A program made the position numbers and the translations under genes. A DNA stretch of 36,951 bases, taken from NCBI GenBank assembly GCA_022361395.1, contig JAKSAX010000318.1, positions 1 through 36,951 on the forward strand, read 5' to 3'. The notes under the pieces were generated by a model. The model was not told where the DNA came from and searched no databases. It saw only the letters and a list, made by a program, of their open reading frames with translations. Below are positions 17,365 to 25,522 of the stretch, piece after piece; positions within the stretch are counted from its first letter, which is position 1; each line of letters starts with the position of its first letter. This stretch comes from Desulfobacterales bacterium (lineage in GTDB: Bacteria > Desulfobacterota > Desulfobacteria > Desulfobacterales > Desulfobacteraceae).

Positions 17365-17917
17365 CGACAATGGCAACGGCAAAGTCTTCTGCACTGATTG
17401 AATGGCCGATGCATTCGTTTCCACCCAGACGGTAGGTGCCGGTGCGCTTCCCGGGTTCAATGACCGGGGGCGGGGATACCATGGTCCATTTAATAGTTTT
17501 CGAATCCCTGTAGAGTTCAAAAATGGTGGCAATTGTTGAGGCTTCCGGGTAATATTCCGGCGGAAAATCCGGGGTGTCCTTCAGGCATACTCCGTCAACC
17601 TCAAGGGAGCCGGCTCCCCCGACAATGAGTATGCGCCCGTCAGGTCCGGCTGCCATGAGGTCGCGGTGGGCCCGGAGCAGAGGTTCATGTGACCCTCCGC
17701 TGCGGTCCGGAGACACGGAAATAACCGCTGCATCACAGGATTCCACCAGGGACACAACATCACTTGTGGTATTAAGATCCACAGATAGAGCCTTGGCCGC
17801 GCCATCGGGCAAAACGCCCGACCGGCTGATTGAAATAACCTCATGCCCCCGCCGGGCCGCTTCTGCAACAACACGGGAACCAATCATGCCCGTTCCTCCG
17901 AAAACAACAATCTTCAT
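17312..17917 (-). CDS. NAD(P)-binding (NmrA/atypical SDR) protein
   Basis: A 201-residue single-domain Rossmann protein, starting MKIVVFGGTGMIGSRVV with the G-G-T-G-x-I-G dinucleotide loop of atypical short-chain reductases (NAD(P)H-binding, PF13460 type). It lacks a clear Y-x-x-x-K catalytic pair, as is usual for this group. The substrate is unknown; related proteins act on flavins, quinones or sugars, or sense redox state. AAAGGAG precedes the ATG. It is divergent from an HxlR regulator across a 194-bp gap, an arrangement that often marks a redox- or electrophile-induced target gene. Confidence 0.85.
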   Translation of the reverse strand: MKIVVFGGTGMIGSRVVAEAARRGHEVISISRSGVLPDGAAKALSVDLNTTSDVVSLVESCDAAVISVSPDRSGGSHEPLLRAHRDLMAAGPDGRILIVGGAGSLEVDGVCLKDTPDFPPEYYPEASTIATIFELYRDSKTIKWTMVSPPPVIEPGKRTGTYRLGGNECIGHSISAEDFAVAIVDELETPAHLGKRFTVAD

Positions 17918-17943
17918 AATATAAACTCCTTTGTTAAATTTGA

Positions 17944-17971
17944 TTGAGTTTCACTTTGATGCTATACTCAA
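17944..17971. promoter_or_regulatory. Inverted repeat in the SDR/HxlR divergent gap
   Basis: TTGAGT (17944-17949) and ACTCAA (17966-17971) form an inverted repeat with a 16-bp spacer. It sits just upstream of the NAD(P)-binding gene and about 140 bp upstream of the HxlR gene. HxlR dimers bind such spaced repeats, so this is a candidate operator for repression of the divergent gene. The repeat is short, so it is only suggestive. Confidence 0.35.
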
Positions 17972-18111
17972 AAGTCCCTTTTAGAGACCAGGTAAAATTT
18001 AGAGATCATTGCAGGGCGTGTCAACAAGGCACCTTTAAGTGCCCCGGTTACCTGAAGGTGACTTTTTTGCCACCACAGCCTCAACGCTTTAAAAAAATTT
18101 CAGGAGATGAG

Positions 18112-18480
18112 ATGAAAAAAGAGGAGGATTTAAAAAATTGCCCGGTACGTCAGATTCTTGACCGGATCGGAGATAAGTGGAGCACCCTTATCCTTTTAAA
18201 TCTGAAAAACGGAACCAAGCGTTTTTCCCAGTTGAACCGGGAGATTACCGATATTTCCAAAAAGATGCTGACCCAGACCCTCCGCAGCCTGGAAAGGGAC
18301 GGGATGATTACCCGGACGGTCTACCCGGAGGTACCGCCACGGGTGGAATACGATCTGACCAGCCTCGGCCGCATTTTCCAGGAGTATATTGATGTCCTGG
18401 TGAAAGCTGCAGACACCCATATGCCGGAAATCCTACAATGCAGAAAAAAGTATGACCGGATCCACGGATCCAAGGGGTAA
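18112..18480 (+). CDS. HxlR-family transcriptional regulator
   Basis: A 122-residue winged-helix regulator. The opening [15 protein letters not shown] is the family hallmark, with a conserved cysteine (C10) that in HypR/QorR-type members senses oxidants or aldehydes. The recognition region is [21 protein letters not shown], and the wing is [14 protein letters not shown]. The ATG at 18112 is chosen because CAGGAGATGAG lies directly upstream; the open frame extends further back to 17944, but without a ribosome site. It is divergent from the NAD(P)-binding gene it probably controls. Confidence 0.9.
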   Translation: MKKEEDLKNCPVRQILDRIGDKWSTLILLNLKNGTKRFSQLNREITDISKKMLTQTLRSLERDGMITRTVYPEVPPRVEYDLTSLGRIFQEYIDVLVKAADTHMPEILQCRKKYDRIHGSKG

Positions 18481-18550
18481 AAAGTGCAGGGAGGTTATGT
18501 AGGGCTGGAATTAAGAATAATGGTTCCAGAAAAGGCAGTGATACATTGGT

Positions 18551-18581
18551 CAGGTTCGGCTTCAAAGGAACGCCGAACCTG
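18551..18581. terminator. Hairpin between the HxlR and NeuC-like genes
   Basis: CAGGTTCGGC and GCCGAACCTG form a perfect 10-bp stem around an 11-base loop in the gap between two convergent genes. There is no T-run, so termination strength is uncertain. Confidence 0.5.
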
Positions 18582-18597
18582 GGGCAGGTTGAAAAAA

Positions 18598-19752
18598 CTA
18601 TCCGTTGTACTGGGTTTTTGCTGCAATATCTGCCGGGGTATAGGCCTGCAGCACCGCTTTGATCGCATCCGGGGTGCCGGGCTGTTCAAACGGCGAATCC
18701 ATAAACATCAGCTTGATTTTAAAGGAGGGGCACAGCGCCTTGTCCAGGGCATGGGAAATAAAGTCCGCAACCATGGCGGCCGGGATCATGTGGCCCGGAT
18801 TTTCCCTGTCTTTGAGGCGTTGCCCCACGCTGACCACAGGGGTCCTGAGAGTCGCGGCATCCACGACGCAGCGGTCGGAGTTTCCGGCCACGGCCCGGCA
18901 ATGGGTCATGGCGGCAGGGATCTGGTCTTCATCTTTTATAAAAATGACTCTGCCGGGGTATTGGGCAACCAGCCGGTCCAGCTGGCGTTTCATGATCTGT
19001 CCGAACCCGCTCTCACCGGGATTTTCAACAACCAGTTTAAAGGCATCGTACTTTGGGTTTGCCAGGGCATCTGTCAGGGACTGCATCAGGGCTGCATTCC
19101 GTGATCCGATGGACCGGTCCGGTACCATGGAGATGAAAATGAACTCATCAGCCGGGTCCATGCCCATGGACATGCAAAAGGCCTCTTTATCCGGAATCTC
19201 TCTGCTGAGCAGGTTGTAGGCGGCAAGGGCGCCCACGTTGAATACCCTGTCCGGATGTTCGCCAAATTCCGTTGCCCTTTTGCGGTAGGTTTCCGTGGCA
19301 GTGAAATGGAGGTTGGCTATTTTGGTGATCCCGAACCCGTATGCATCATCCGGGACCCCGTAATCGGATTCTCCCCCCTGGATATGGGCCACCGGGATAT
19401 TGTTCAGGAAAGCAGCCACAGCAGCGGAGAAGGTTGAGATGCTGTTACCGAAAAGGACAACGATCTCAGGATCAATGGCGTTGAATGCTGCTGCATAGGC
19501 CCTTTGTTCCTCATCTGCAGATTTTTCCCTTTTGTGTGCGCCGCCGGGATTCACAAAAATTTCAAGGGACTCGTCAGCAGCCGGTCCCTGGTCTTCAACA
19601 CAGGTGAAGTTCAGTTCAATGTCATCGCTCTTATACCGGTCCGTGGACAGAACCGTCAGTGAGACTGCCTCATCGGCCTTGAGCATTGTAATTAACGGGG
19701 TGAGATAACCATTGTTTTTCAGGCTGTCCGTGATGATACAGATTTTATTCAT
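18598..19752 (-). CDS. UDP-N-acetylglucosamine 2-epimerase, NeuC-like
   Basis: Hydrolysing epimerases of this family turn UDP-GlcNAc (or a relative) into the 2-epimer sugar plus UDP, for sialic-acid-like sugars. The 384-residue protein has a GT-B-like fold and the family blocks VAHIQGGE (substrate His and Glu), ANLHFTATETYRKRA, and the late GNSDRCVVDAATLRTPVV (normally GNSSSG..E) with VGQRLKDREN. The GNSD variant and substitution of the usual EA pair suggest a changed substrate. No NeuB- or NeuA-like gene lies nearby, so it is an orphan. A GAGG site precedes the ATG. Confidence 0.8.
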   Translation of the reverse strand: MNKICIITDSLKNNGYLTPLITMLKADEAVSLTVLSTDRYKSDDIELNFTCVEDQGPAADESLEIFVNPGGAHKREKSADEEQRAYAAAFNAIDPEIVVLFGNSISTFSAAVAAFLNNIPVAHIQGGESDYGVPDDAYGFGITKIANLHFTATETYRKRATEFGEHPDRVFNVGALAAYNLLSREIPDKEAFCMSMGMDPADEFIFISMVPDRSIGSRNAALMQSLTDALANPKYDAFKLVVENPGESGFGQIMKRQLDRLVAQYPGRVIFIKDEDQIPAAMTHCRAVAGNSDRCVVDAATLRTPVVSVGQRLKDRENPGHMIPAAMVADFISHALDKALCPSFKIKLMFMDSPFEQPGTPDAIKAVLQAYTPADIAAKTQYNG

Positions 19753-19993
19753 TGAAACCCTCTTGCGTCATGCATTATCCGTGTTGTGGGAAAAAATTTC
19801 CGCTTCAATCCATGTGAGCATGAAAAACTGCATGATCTGTGCCGGAATGCATTGCCTGATATTTTGCAGTCGTTCTCAAATGGTTTTTAAGAACATATCT
19901 TTATTATCTGCCATAAGTTGTGGCTTACAGGGAACAGAGCGTATATAAGGATAGGCAGATAAAAATTCATATTACAGAAAGGAAGGGACAGAC

Positions 19994-20182
19994 ATGAAGA
20001 AGCATAATTGCAGGACCTGCGGTTTCCGGGCAAAATATGACAGGAACCCCGGCTCGATTCTGGGCCGGTTATGGCGTTGGCATGCCGGTTGGTGTCCGGG
20101 CTGGAACGGGTATATGAAGTCTTTGCCTGAAGAGGAACGGCAGCAGCTGGCAAAGGACTACAAGATGGCAAAGTTTTTATAA
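19994..20182 (+). CDS. Conserved small Cys/Trp-rich protein
   Basis: A 62-residue basic protein with no signal peptide. It opens with C-x-x-C-G-F-R-A-K-Y-D and later has LWRWHAGWCPGWNGYM, giving three cysteines, two histidines and four tryptophans in a short span. It ends in a charged helix (LPEEERQQLAKDYKM). A GGAAGGG site lies before the ATG, and coding composition is good. Cys/His placement suggests a small metal site. I recognise the pattern as recurring in related bacteria but know of no function. Confidence 0.65.
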   Translation: MKKHNCRTCGFRAKYDRNPGSILGRLWRWHAGWCPGWNGYMKSLPEEERQQLAKDYKMAKFL

Positions 20183-20265
20183 AGATTTTTACCCCCTGAT
20201 AACGGGTTTTGGCGGGGGACCTTTTATAGGTTGTAAATAAGGACTTACTCTTTTTCAGTTTTCTC

Positions 20266-20295
20266 TTGACACTCATCTGATGAGTGTCATATGAA
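20266..20295 (+). promoter_or_regulatory. Promoter with 23-bp palindromic operator of the FadR-type gene
   Basis: TTGACA (20266-20271) and TATGAA (20290-20295), 18 bp apart, form a promoter. Between and over them lies a perfect 23-bp palindrome centred on T20278, with arms TGACACTCATC and GATGAGTGTCA (20267-20289). It covers the -35 and the spacer. A dimeric regulator bound there would block RNA polymerase, so autoregulation by the next gene is the simplest reading. The position also shows that the true start codon is at 20324, not 20291. Confidence 0.7.
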
Positions 20296-20323
20296 AGGGG
20301 GATCACACAAGAAGGAGAGGGGA

Positions 20324-21034
20324 ATGACCATACCGCTAAAGAAGATTACTGCGTCGGAAGCTGTGGTGGAACATCTTAAAACACGGATTCGCTCCTGTGA
20401 ATTCGGGCCTGGTGAAAAACTGCCCAGTGAGCAGGCCCTTCTCAAAGAGTACGATGTCAGCCGCCTTACCCTGAGGGAGGCCCTGGCCAAACTTGCCGCC
20501 TGGGGCGTCATCCGGGTCCGCCACGGCAAGGGGGCCTATGTCAGTGAATCCATTTCCGTCCCGGCCCTGGATAACGTGCTCATCCCCATGTTTCCCCAGA
20601 TCAACGCCGACCGGATGAGCGATCTGGTGGAGGCAAGAAACACCATTGAATCCGAAATCGCCGCCAAGGTGGCTGAGAACAGAACAAGCAACGATATCAG
20701 GAAACTTCAGGACCTGCTGGAGTTCAACGCCAGGGAGATCACCAGTGCAGAGGCATTTGCCGACAGGGACTATGCCTTTCACCTCACCCTGGTCCGGATG
20801 GCGGGGAATGATTTTTTCCTATCCATGTACCAGGCCCTGAACATGCAGATCCGCTCATTTCTGGTCCAGTATGCCAAAAGTGTCATGGACTGGGAAGAAG
20901 CCCTGGACCGGCATACCCCTATTTTAGAGGCAATCATCGGAAAAGACCGTGAAAAGGCAAGATTCCTGGCCCGGGAGCATGCCAGGATCTGTGCATCTTA
21001 TATCCGTACGTACAAGGAGGGGCCCGACCTGTAA
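20324..21034 (+). CDS. GntR-family regulator, FadR subfamily (FCD domain)
   Basis: A 236-residue repressor-type protein. The N-terminal winged helix has the GntR signature FGPGEKLPSEQALLKEYDVS, then RLTLREALAKLAAWGVI and the wing GKGAYVS. A C-terminal all-helical FCD domain (about 90-230) includes the metal/ligand region with D-x(3)-H (RDYAFHLTLVRM) and a later H-x(4) (REHARIC). FCD regulators usually bind organic acids. The ATG at 20324 has AAGGAG just upstream. The aminotransferase gene downstream, across foldback copy 3, is the likeliest target apart from its own promoter. Confidence 0.9.
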   Translation: MTIPLKKITASEAVVEHLKTRIRSCEFGPGEKLPSEQALLKEYDVSRLTLREALAKLAAWGVIRVRHGKGAYVSESISVPALDNVLIPMFPQINADRMSDLVEARNTIESEIAAKVAENRTSNDIRKLQDLLEFNAREITSAEAFADRDYAFHLTLVRMAGNDFFLSMYQALNMQIRSFLVQYAKSVMDWEEALDRHTPILEAIIGKDREKARFLAREHARICASYIRTYKEGPDL

Positions 21035-21089
21035 GCCTGTCCGGGAATTTTCCCGGGGCAGAAAGATAAATTATTATTAACGGCATACC

Positions 21090-21194
21090 TTAGGGATCGC
21101 GTAAGAATTAGTTCACATTCTGTTTGCAAAATACCCAATGTTTTAAGGGCTTTTATAAACAGACTAGGTGAAGTTATTTTTGCGCGGTCCCCTG
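21090..21194 (-). mobile_element. Foldback (MITE-like) element, copy 3 (inverted)
   Basis: About 105 bp in opposite orientation to copies 1 and 2. On the + strand it begins TTAGGGATCGCGTAAGAATT, contains TTTATAAACAGACTAGGTG and ends TTTTTGCGCGGTCCCCTG. The interior is almost identical to copy 1, but the last 12 bases are degraded (GGTCCCCTG for GATCCCTAA). It lies between the FadR-type and aminotransferase genes. The following stretch 21195-21386 holds no convincing gene; short frames there begin inside the element. Confidence 0.83.
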
Positions 21195-21386
21195 GCCAAG
21201 GGGAGAGAATCAATGGAGAGAACGATGGTGTGGGTGACTATCTTTATGGCTGTCCAGACCGGTATGCCAGCAGCCAGGATTATTTTCAGGCCCGTTGCAG
21301 GGTCCGCCGCCCGCATGGCCGCCAGGCCGGGAAGGGATTTATACATAGAAACACCTGTTTGGAACTGAAATAAAAAGGAAGAACCT

Positions 21387-22496
21387 ATGGAAAACGTATT
21401 AAACGGCATCGAAGAGATTACCCTGATGGGCCCCGGCCCCTCCTGCGTACACCGGTCTGTACTGGATGCCATGGCAAAGAGCACCCTGGGCCACCTGGAT
21501 CCCAAGTTCATCAGCATCATGGATGCCATGAAAGACCAGATGAAAACCCTGCTGCACACGGACAACAAGCTTACCATACCGGTGTCCGGCACCGGTTCAG
21601 CCGGTATGGAAACCTGCTTTGTAAACCTCATTGAAAAGGGCGATCCCGTACTGATCCTCATCAACGGGGTGTTCGGCATGAGAATGGAAGATGTGGCCAC
21701 CCGCCTGGGCGCTGATGTGGATACCCTTGAGTTTGAATGGGGCACCCCTGTCATTGTGGACCGGGTCAAGACCAGGCTGGCTGAAAAATCCTATAAAATC
21801 GTGGCTGTTGTCCATGCGGAAACCTCAACCGGGGTTATGAACCCTGTACCTGAAATCGGCGCCCTGCTTAAGGATACCGGCGCTCTCTTCCTTGTGGACG
21901 CCGTGACCTCCTTCGGGGGTATGAAGATCGATCTGGATGCCTGGGGCATTGACGTGATTTACAGCGGCACCCAGAAATGCCTGTCCTGTCCTCCGGGGCT
22001 TGCGCCCATCTCATTTTCCGACAGGGCGGTTGAAGCGGTTAAATCCAGAAAAACCAAGGTGCCCAACTGGTACCTGGACCTGACCATGATCATCAACTAT
22101 TGGGAAGGGGCCACCCGGGCCTACCACCATACTGCGCCCATCAACATGCTTTACGGCCTTTACCAGGCCCTGTACCTGGTCCTTGAAGAGGGTGAGGAAA
22201 ACGTCTACAGGCGCCATATGGAAAACCACCTGCGTCTGTCGGACGGCCTGAAAGACCTGGGCATTAACATGCTTGTGGACCCGTCCTGCCGCCTGCCCAT
22301 GCTCAATTCCGTTCGCATCCCGGAAGGGGCAGATGATGCCGGTGTCAGGTCTGCCCTGCTCAAGGATCACAGGATTGAGATCGGCGCGGGCCTGGGCCCC
22401 CTTGCCGGCAAGATCTGGCGTATCGGCCTCATGGGCCACACGGCCCGGCCTGAAAATGTGGACAGGCTCCTGTCTGCATTGAAAACAGTGATTTAG
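21387..22496 (+). CDS. Class V aminotransferase (alanine/serine-glyoxylate type)
   Basis: A 369-residue PLP enzyme. The Schiff-base lysine is K197 in YSGTQKCLSCPPG, and LVDAVTSFGGM holds the conserved Asp contacting the PLP pyridine nitrogen. The N-terminal LMGPGPS and GHLDPKF motifs are typical of the alanine-glyoxylate/serine-pyruvate transaminase group, and HAETSTG is also conserved. It would transfer an amino group from alanine or serine to glyoxylate, or a close variant. AAGGAAG precedes the ATG. The upstream FadR-type regulator on the same strand may respond to a related acid. Confidence 0.88.
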   Translation: MENVLNGIEEITLMGPGPSCVHRSVLDAMAKSTLGHLDPKFISIMDAMKDQMKTLLHTDNKLTIPVSGTGSAGMETCFVNLIEKGDPVLILINGVFGMRMEDVATRLGADVDTLEFEWGTPVIVDRVKTRLAEKSYKIVAVVHAETSTGVMNPVPEIGALLKDTGALFLVDAVTSFGGMKIDLDAWGIDVIYSGTQKCLSCPPGLAPISFSDRAVEAVKSRKTKVPNWYLDLTMIINYWEGATRAYHHTAPINMLYGLYQALYLVLEEGEENVYRRHMENHLRLSDGLKDLGINMLVDPSCRLPMLNSVRIPEGADDAGVRSALLKDHRIEIGAGLGPLAGKIWRIGLMGHTARPENVDRLLSALKTVI

Positions 22497-22790
22497 ATCC
22501 GGTTGACGGCCGCTGCTCAAAGCGGTAGTCTGTCAGACTGTTGTCCCGGCCGGACCTGCCCCTGTACAGGCGGGACCGGCCGGAATGAGGTCCCGAGCCC
22601 GGCTGATCCGCCATAAGGCTGATCATGAAGGGGGGAGTATTGTTCCTGATCCGGAACAGGGTCTTTAGGCCCGGTGCCAAATTAAAATCGCCCAAAATTT
22701 GAATTAGATTTAAACCGGGCGCAAAAAGCATCGAATTTCAATGGACGATTTATTTATGTTTTTGTGCCTTAAGGAATTGCGCAAAAATAA
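22497..22790. other. Non-coding gap after the aminotransferase
   Basis: No gene was found. A strong hairpin at 22546-22583 has arms CCGGCCGG on both sides plus an inner CCTGCC/GGCGGG stem, and probably stops the aminotransferase transcript although no T-run follows. A near-palindrome, GTTCCTGATCCGGAAC, lies near 22643. The AT-rich 22680-22770 precedes a 22-base fragment of the foldback element. Confidence 0.5.
22769..22790 (+). repeat. Terminal-repeat remnant of the foldback element
   Basis: CTTAAGGAATTGCGCAAAAA with the two following bases TA resembles the outer 20 bases of the element (TTAGGGATCGCGCAAAAATA) with a few changes. No rest of the element follows: a terminator hairpin begins at 22791. 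Read on the minus strand it gives the T-rich tail of that terminator. Confidence 0.5.
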
Positions 22791-22820
22791 AACCCCGGAC
22801 AGCCTGGGCTGTCCGGGGTT
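22783..22820 (-). terminator. Terminator of the 79-residue protein gene
   Basis: AACCCCGGACAGCC (22791-22804) and GGCTGTCCGGGGTT (22807-22820) pair perfectly over 14 bp. On the minus strand TTATTTTTGC follows, giving a classic stem plus U-tract. It lies 20 bases beyond the stop of the small gene at 22841. The U-tract comes from the foldback-element remnant. Confidence 0.85.
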
Positions 22821-22840
22821 GGTTCGTTCAAAGGGGCTGT

Positions 22841-23080
22841 TTACTGCAGCTGCTCTCTCATGGTGATGTCGTGTTTACGTTCCTGAAGGGTTTTCTTGCC
22901 CAGTTTCCTGTCCTGATCCTCGGAATAGGGTGAGGCGCATACTTTTTTAAGCTTCTCGGTATTTCCTTCGATCCCGTGTTTTGCATCACCGGAAAGGCCT
23001 TCGATGCAACTATTATATTGTCTGTTCAGTTTCCGTTTTACTTTGAATTCATTGTGGCGTCTGACTGCTCTGTCTTTCAT
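22841..23080 (-). CDS. Small basic conserved protein
   Basis: A 79-residue highly charged soluble protein opening MKDRAVRRHNEFKVKRKLNR and ending in a segment with GKKTLQERKHD. The R-R-H-x(3)-x-K-x-K start and G-x-x-T-x-Q-E-R tail recall a group of small proteins that usually carry cysteines between these blocks; here one Cys remains there (C65 region, VCASPY). Function is unknown; RNA or metal binding is a guess. The ATG at 23080 is chosen because AAAGGAG lies just upstream. The upstream gap 23081-23387 has no gene, only a possible TATTAT -10 box near 23100 on the minus strand. Confidence 0.65.
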   Translation of the reverse strand: MKDRAVRRHNEFKVKRKLNRQYNSCIEGLSGDAKHGIEGNTEKLKKVCASPYSEDQDRKLGKKTLQERKHDITMREQLQ

Positions 23081-23342
23081 AAGCAGGCTCCTTTCATATA
23101 ATAGTGTAAACGAAAAAATGTTACTCAAGACCCCTTTGTAATCTGGTTAACAAAGGTTGCGTCTTAGAGAAAACATTAAACAGTTTTTTCAGGTTTGGCA
23201 AGAGGTGAAAGTAAGAAAGTTTGCAATAGCTTAAATTTGTAAAGATGGCTAATTTCGAAGGGTAAACAGAATTATTGCACCGTGATTTACAAAAGTCCAG
23301 CGGAAAAATCACTCCGGTTGAAATTTGCCGGGGTGAAATCGG

Positions 23343-23374
23343 CAACCCGGGCCCGAAAATGCGGACCCGGGTTG
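23343..23374. terminator. Hairpin after the chemotaxis receptor gene
   Basis: CAACCCGGGCCCG and CGGACCCGGGTTG pair over 12 of 13 positions around a short loop, 14 bases past the receptor stop on the minus strand. No T-run follows, so termination is likely but unproven. Confidence 0.5.
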
Positions 23375-23387
23375 ATATCACAGCGGT

Positions 23388-25136
23388 TTAAAGCTTGAAA
23401 TGGCGCACCTGGTCGGTCAGTTCATCGGAAAGGCCTGAGAGCCTTCCGGCGCTGTCCTGGACCTGCTGGCTGATGGCGCTCATCTCCACCGTTGCCTGGT
23501 TTACCTCGGAAATATCGCGGGTCACCTCTCCGGACACCGCCGATGTCTGGTTCACACTCTCATTCACATTCTGAAGACTCTGGGCTGCCTGGGATACATT
23601 ACTGGAGATCTCCCTGGTGGTGGCGGTCTGCTCTTCAATGGCAGTGGCCACTGTGGTGACAATGGTGTTGATCTCTTCGATAATGGTCAGGATGGTTTCA
23701 ATGGCTGTGACCGAATCCCGGGTGGTGGTCTGGATTCCCGTGATTCTGCCGCTGATATCGCTGGTGGCTTCGGCCGCTTCCTGGGCCAGTGCCTTGATCT
23801 CCGAGGCCACCACGGCAAATCCCTTGCCCGCATCACCGGCCCTGGCCGCTTCAATGGTGGCGTTCAGCGCCAGGAGCCCGGTCTGCTCCGATATATTTGA
23901 TATGGCATCTGTCACCTTGCTGATCTCAGTGGCTGCCTGGCCCAGTTCATTGACTTTTTCCGAGACCTTGCTGGCCTCTTCCACTGCCCTGGCCGTGGTC
24001 TCACTGCCAAGGGCCGTGTTCTGGGAGACTTCCTGGATAGTGGAGGACATCTCTTCCGCAGCGGAAACTATGGTCTGGATGTTGACCGTGATCTCCTGGG
24101 TGGCAGAGGCAACGCTGGACATATTGGAACTCATCTCATCCGCTGCCCCGGAAACGCTGTTGGAGTTCCTGGCGGCCTGCTCCGAGTTTTCCGCGATCTG
24201 GCCAGCCACCCCGGATAATTCCACGGACGAGGAAGAGAGGGTTTCCACCCCGTCCCTGACATTTGTGAACATCAGGCGAAGCTGGTGGGCCATCTCCATC
24301 ATAGACCCGTAAATACCGGTTCCCGAGTTCTGCTCCCCCATCAATGCCATGGTAAAATCACCTCCGGCAATCCCGGACATGGCAGCCTCTACTTCCCGGG
24401 GCTCTCCCCCGACCTGCCTGAGAACGTTTCTGGTGATCAGGCCCCCCAGGATGATACTTATGATAAGGGCGGTGATTCCGACTGAACTCATAAGGACGAT
24501 TCCCTGTTTTTCCAGCTTTTCCGCCTCAATGGCCGCGGCTTCGGTAAAGGCCTCTATTTCATAGAGCAGTTCAATGAGTTCGTGGTCCAGTTCCTCTTCT
24601 TCCTTTTCAATGATTGTTTCCAGCTCCGCTATCCTTGCCTTGGCAGCAGCAGATGTCGAATCGCCGGTAAGCAGGGCGAACAGCTCTTCCGCGTGGGCTT
24701 CGTAATCTTTATGCTCTTTTTCAATTGTTTTCAGTTTTTCCAGAATATGTTCAAACTCCTTTTTCGCCGCTGGATTTTCGGTTCCCACGATATTCTCTGC
24801 AAGCAGCTTCTTTCCCTTGACCAGTTCGTCATCCACCTTAAGGCTGAACTCTATGAATTTTGCCCTGGATGCTTCAAAAGAGGATAAATGTCCCTCAAGC
24901 ATCTGGCGGAATGCACGTTCAAACCAGACCGCGCTTTCCAGCTGGTGAATGGTTATCTCGGTTAAAAGTTTGGTAATGGGAATGTCCTGGTTGGTGATCT
25001 CCTCTATTTTGGTACCGATTCCCGCCATGCGGTGAACCCCGATACCTGCGGTAATTGCCAGCAGAAAAACCATGGAAATCACCAGAAGAATCATCTGGGT
25101 ACGAAATTTTAAGGATGCCTTGGATAGTCTCGTCAT
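23388..25136 (-). CDS. Methyl-accepting chemotaxis protein
   Basis: A 582-residue inner-membrane receptor that signals to CheA/CheW. TM1 is at about residues 14-34. A mainly helical periplasmic domain, rich in Glu/Lys with coiled-coil character, spans about 35-210. TM2 is at about 212-233, followed by HAMP (about 234-290) with the [19 protein letters not shown] segment. The cytoplasmic signalling hairpin has the conserved tip block containing [20 protein letters not shown]. The flanks have alternating Ser/Thr/Glu-Glu methylation patterns. No che gene is nearby, so it is an orphan receptor. The ligand cannot be predicted. GAGAGGAAC precedes the ATG. Confidence 0.95.
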   Translation of the reverse strand: MTRLSKASLKFRTQMILLVISMVFLLAITAGIGVHRMAGIGTKIEEITNQDIPITKLLTEITIHQLESAVWFERAFRQMLEGHLSSFEASRAKFIEFSLKVDDELVKGKKLLAENIVGTENPAAKKEFEHILEKLKTIEKEHKDYEAHAEELFALLTGDSTSAAAKARIAELETIIEKEEEELDHELIELLYEIEAFTEAAAIEAEKLEKQGIVLMSSVGITALIISIILGGLITRNVLRQVGGEPREVEAAMSGIAGGDFTMALMGEQNSGTGIYGSMMEMAHQLRLMFTNVRDGVETLSSSSVELSGVAGQIAENSEQAARNSNSVSGAADEMSSNMSSVASATQEITVNIQTIVSAAEEMSSTIQEVSQNTALGSETTARAVEEASKVSEKVNELGQAATEISKVTDAISNISEQTGLLALNATIEAARAGDAGKGFAVVASEIKALAQEAAEATSDISGRITGIQTTTRDSVTAIETILTIIEEINTIVTTVATAIEEQTATTREISSNVSQAAQSLQNVNESVNQTSAVSGEVTRDISEVNQATVEMSAISQQVQDSAGRLSGLSDELTDQVRHFKL

Positions 25137-25522
25137 TGTCCGTTCCTCTCTGAAATTATGAATGGATCAGAATCCTTTCCCCAGCCAGTGAGTGCCAGGA
25201 TGAGCCGGAGCGCGTTTATCAGCAGAGTCGATATCAGGCAGGCGGAAAGCCGGTTCACTCAATGGCGATTTTCCGGTTGTTTCGTAAGCTGGGTTAAGGA
25301 AACATTGAATGATGATATATAATAATACCATGCTGCCATCAATACAAGGGGAATTTTTGTAAATGGAAAGGGGTTTCCACGCCAGGGGCATGGCAAAGGT
25401 CATCTGTTTTTTTGACCCGCCCAAAAATATCCCCCAAACGGGTGATGTATTTTGTTAAAGTTTCATTTACGACTGTATTTCCACAGGCTAAACTTAAACC
25501 TTTGACATAGAGGAACCGGAAT
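25137..25522. other. Non-coding gap upstream of the chemotaxis receptor
   Basis: This 386-bp stretch holds the divergent upstream regions of the receptor (minus) and the zinc-ribbon gene (plus). An AT-rich ATGATGATATATAATAATAC block near 25308-25327 may hold promoter elements for the receptor. Short open frames lack ribosome sites and protein-like composition. I see no repeat or hairpin of note. Confidence 0.4.

Noticed and set aside
19712-19948. 78-codon frame over the NeuC-like gene start
   Set aside because: It overlaps the strong NeuC start and has an implausible Cys/Ile-rich composition and no ribosome site.
9024-21194. Repeated foldback units as integron attC sites or a CRISPR array
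   Set aside because: They lack the GTTRRRY/RYYYAAC core pair of attC, and no integrase is present. They are kilobases apart and in both orientations, not regularly spaced.
21168-21368. 66-codon frame beginning inside foldback copy 3
   Set aside because: Its start is element sequence and the rest has low-quality coding character; a minus-strand frame over the same bases is equally open.
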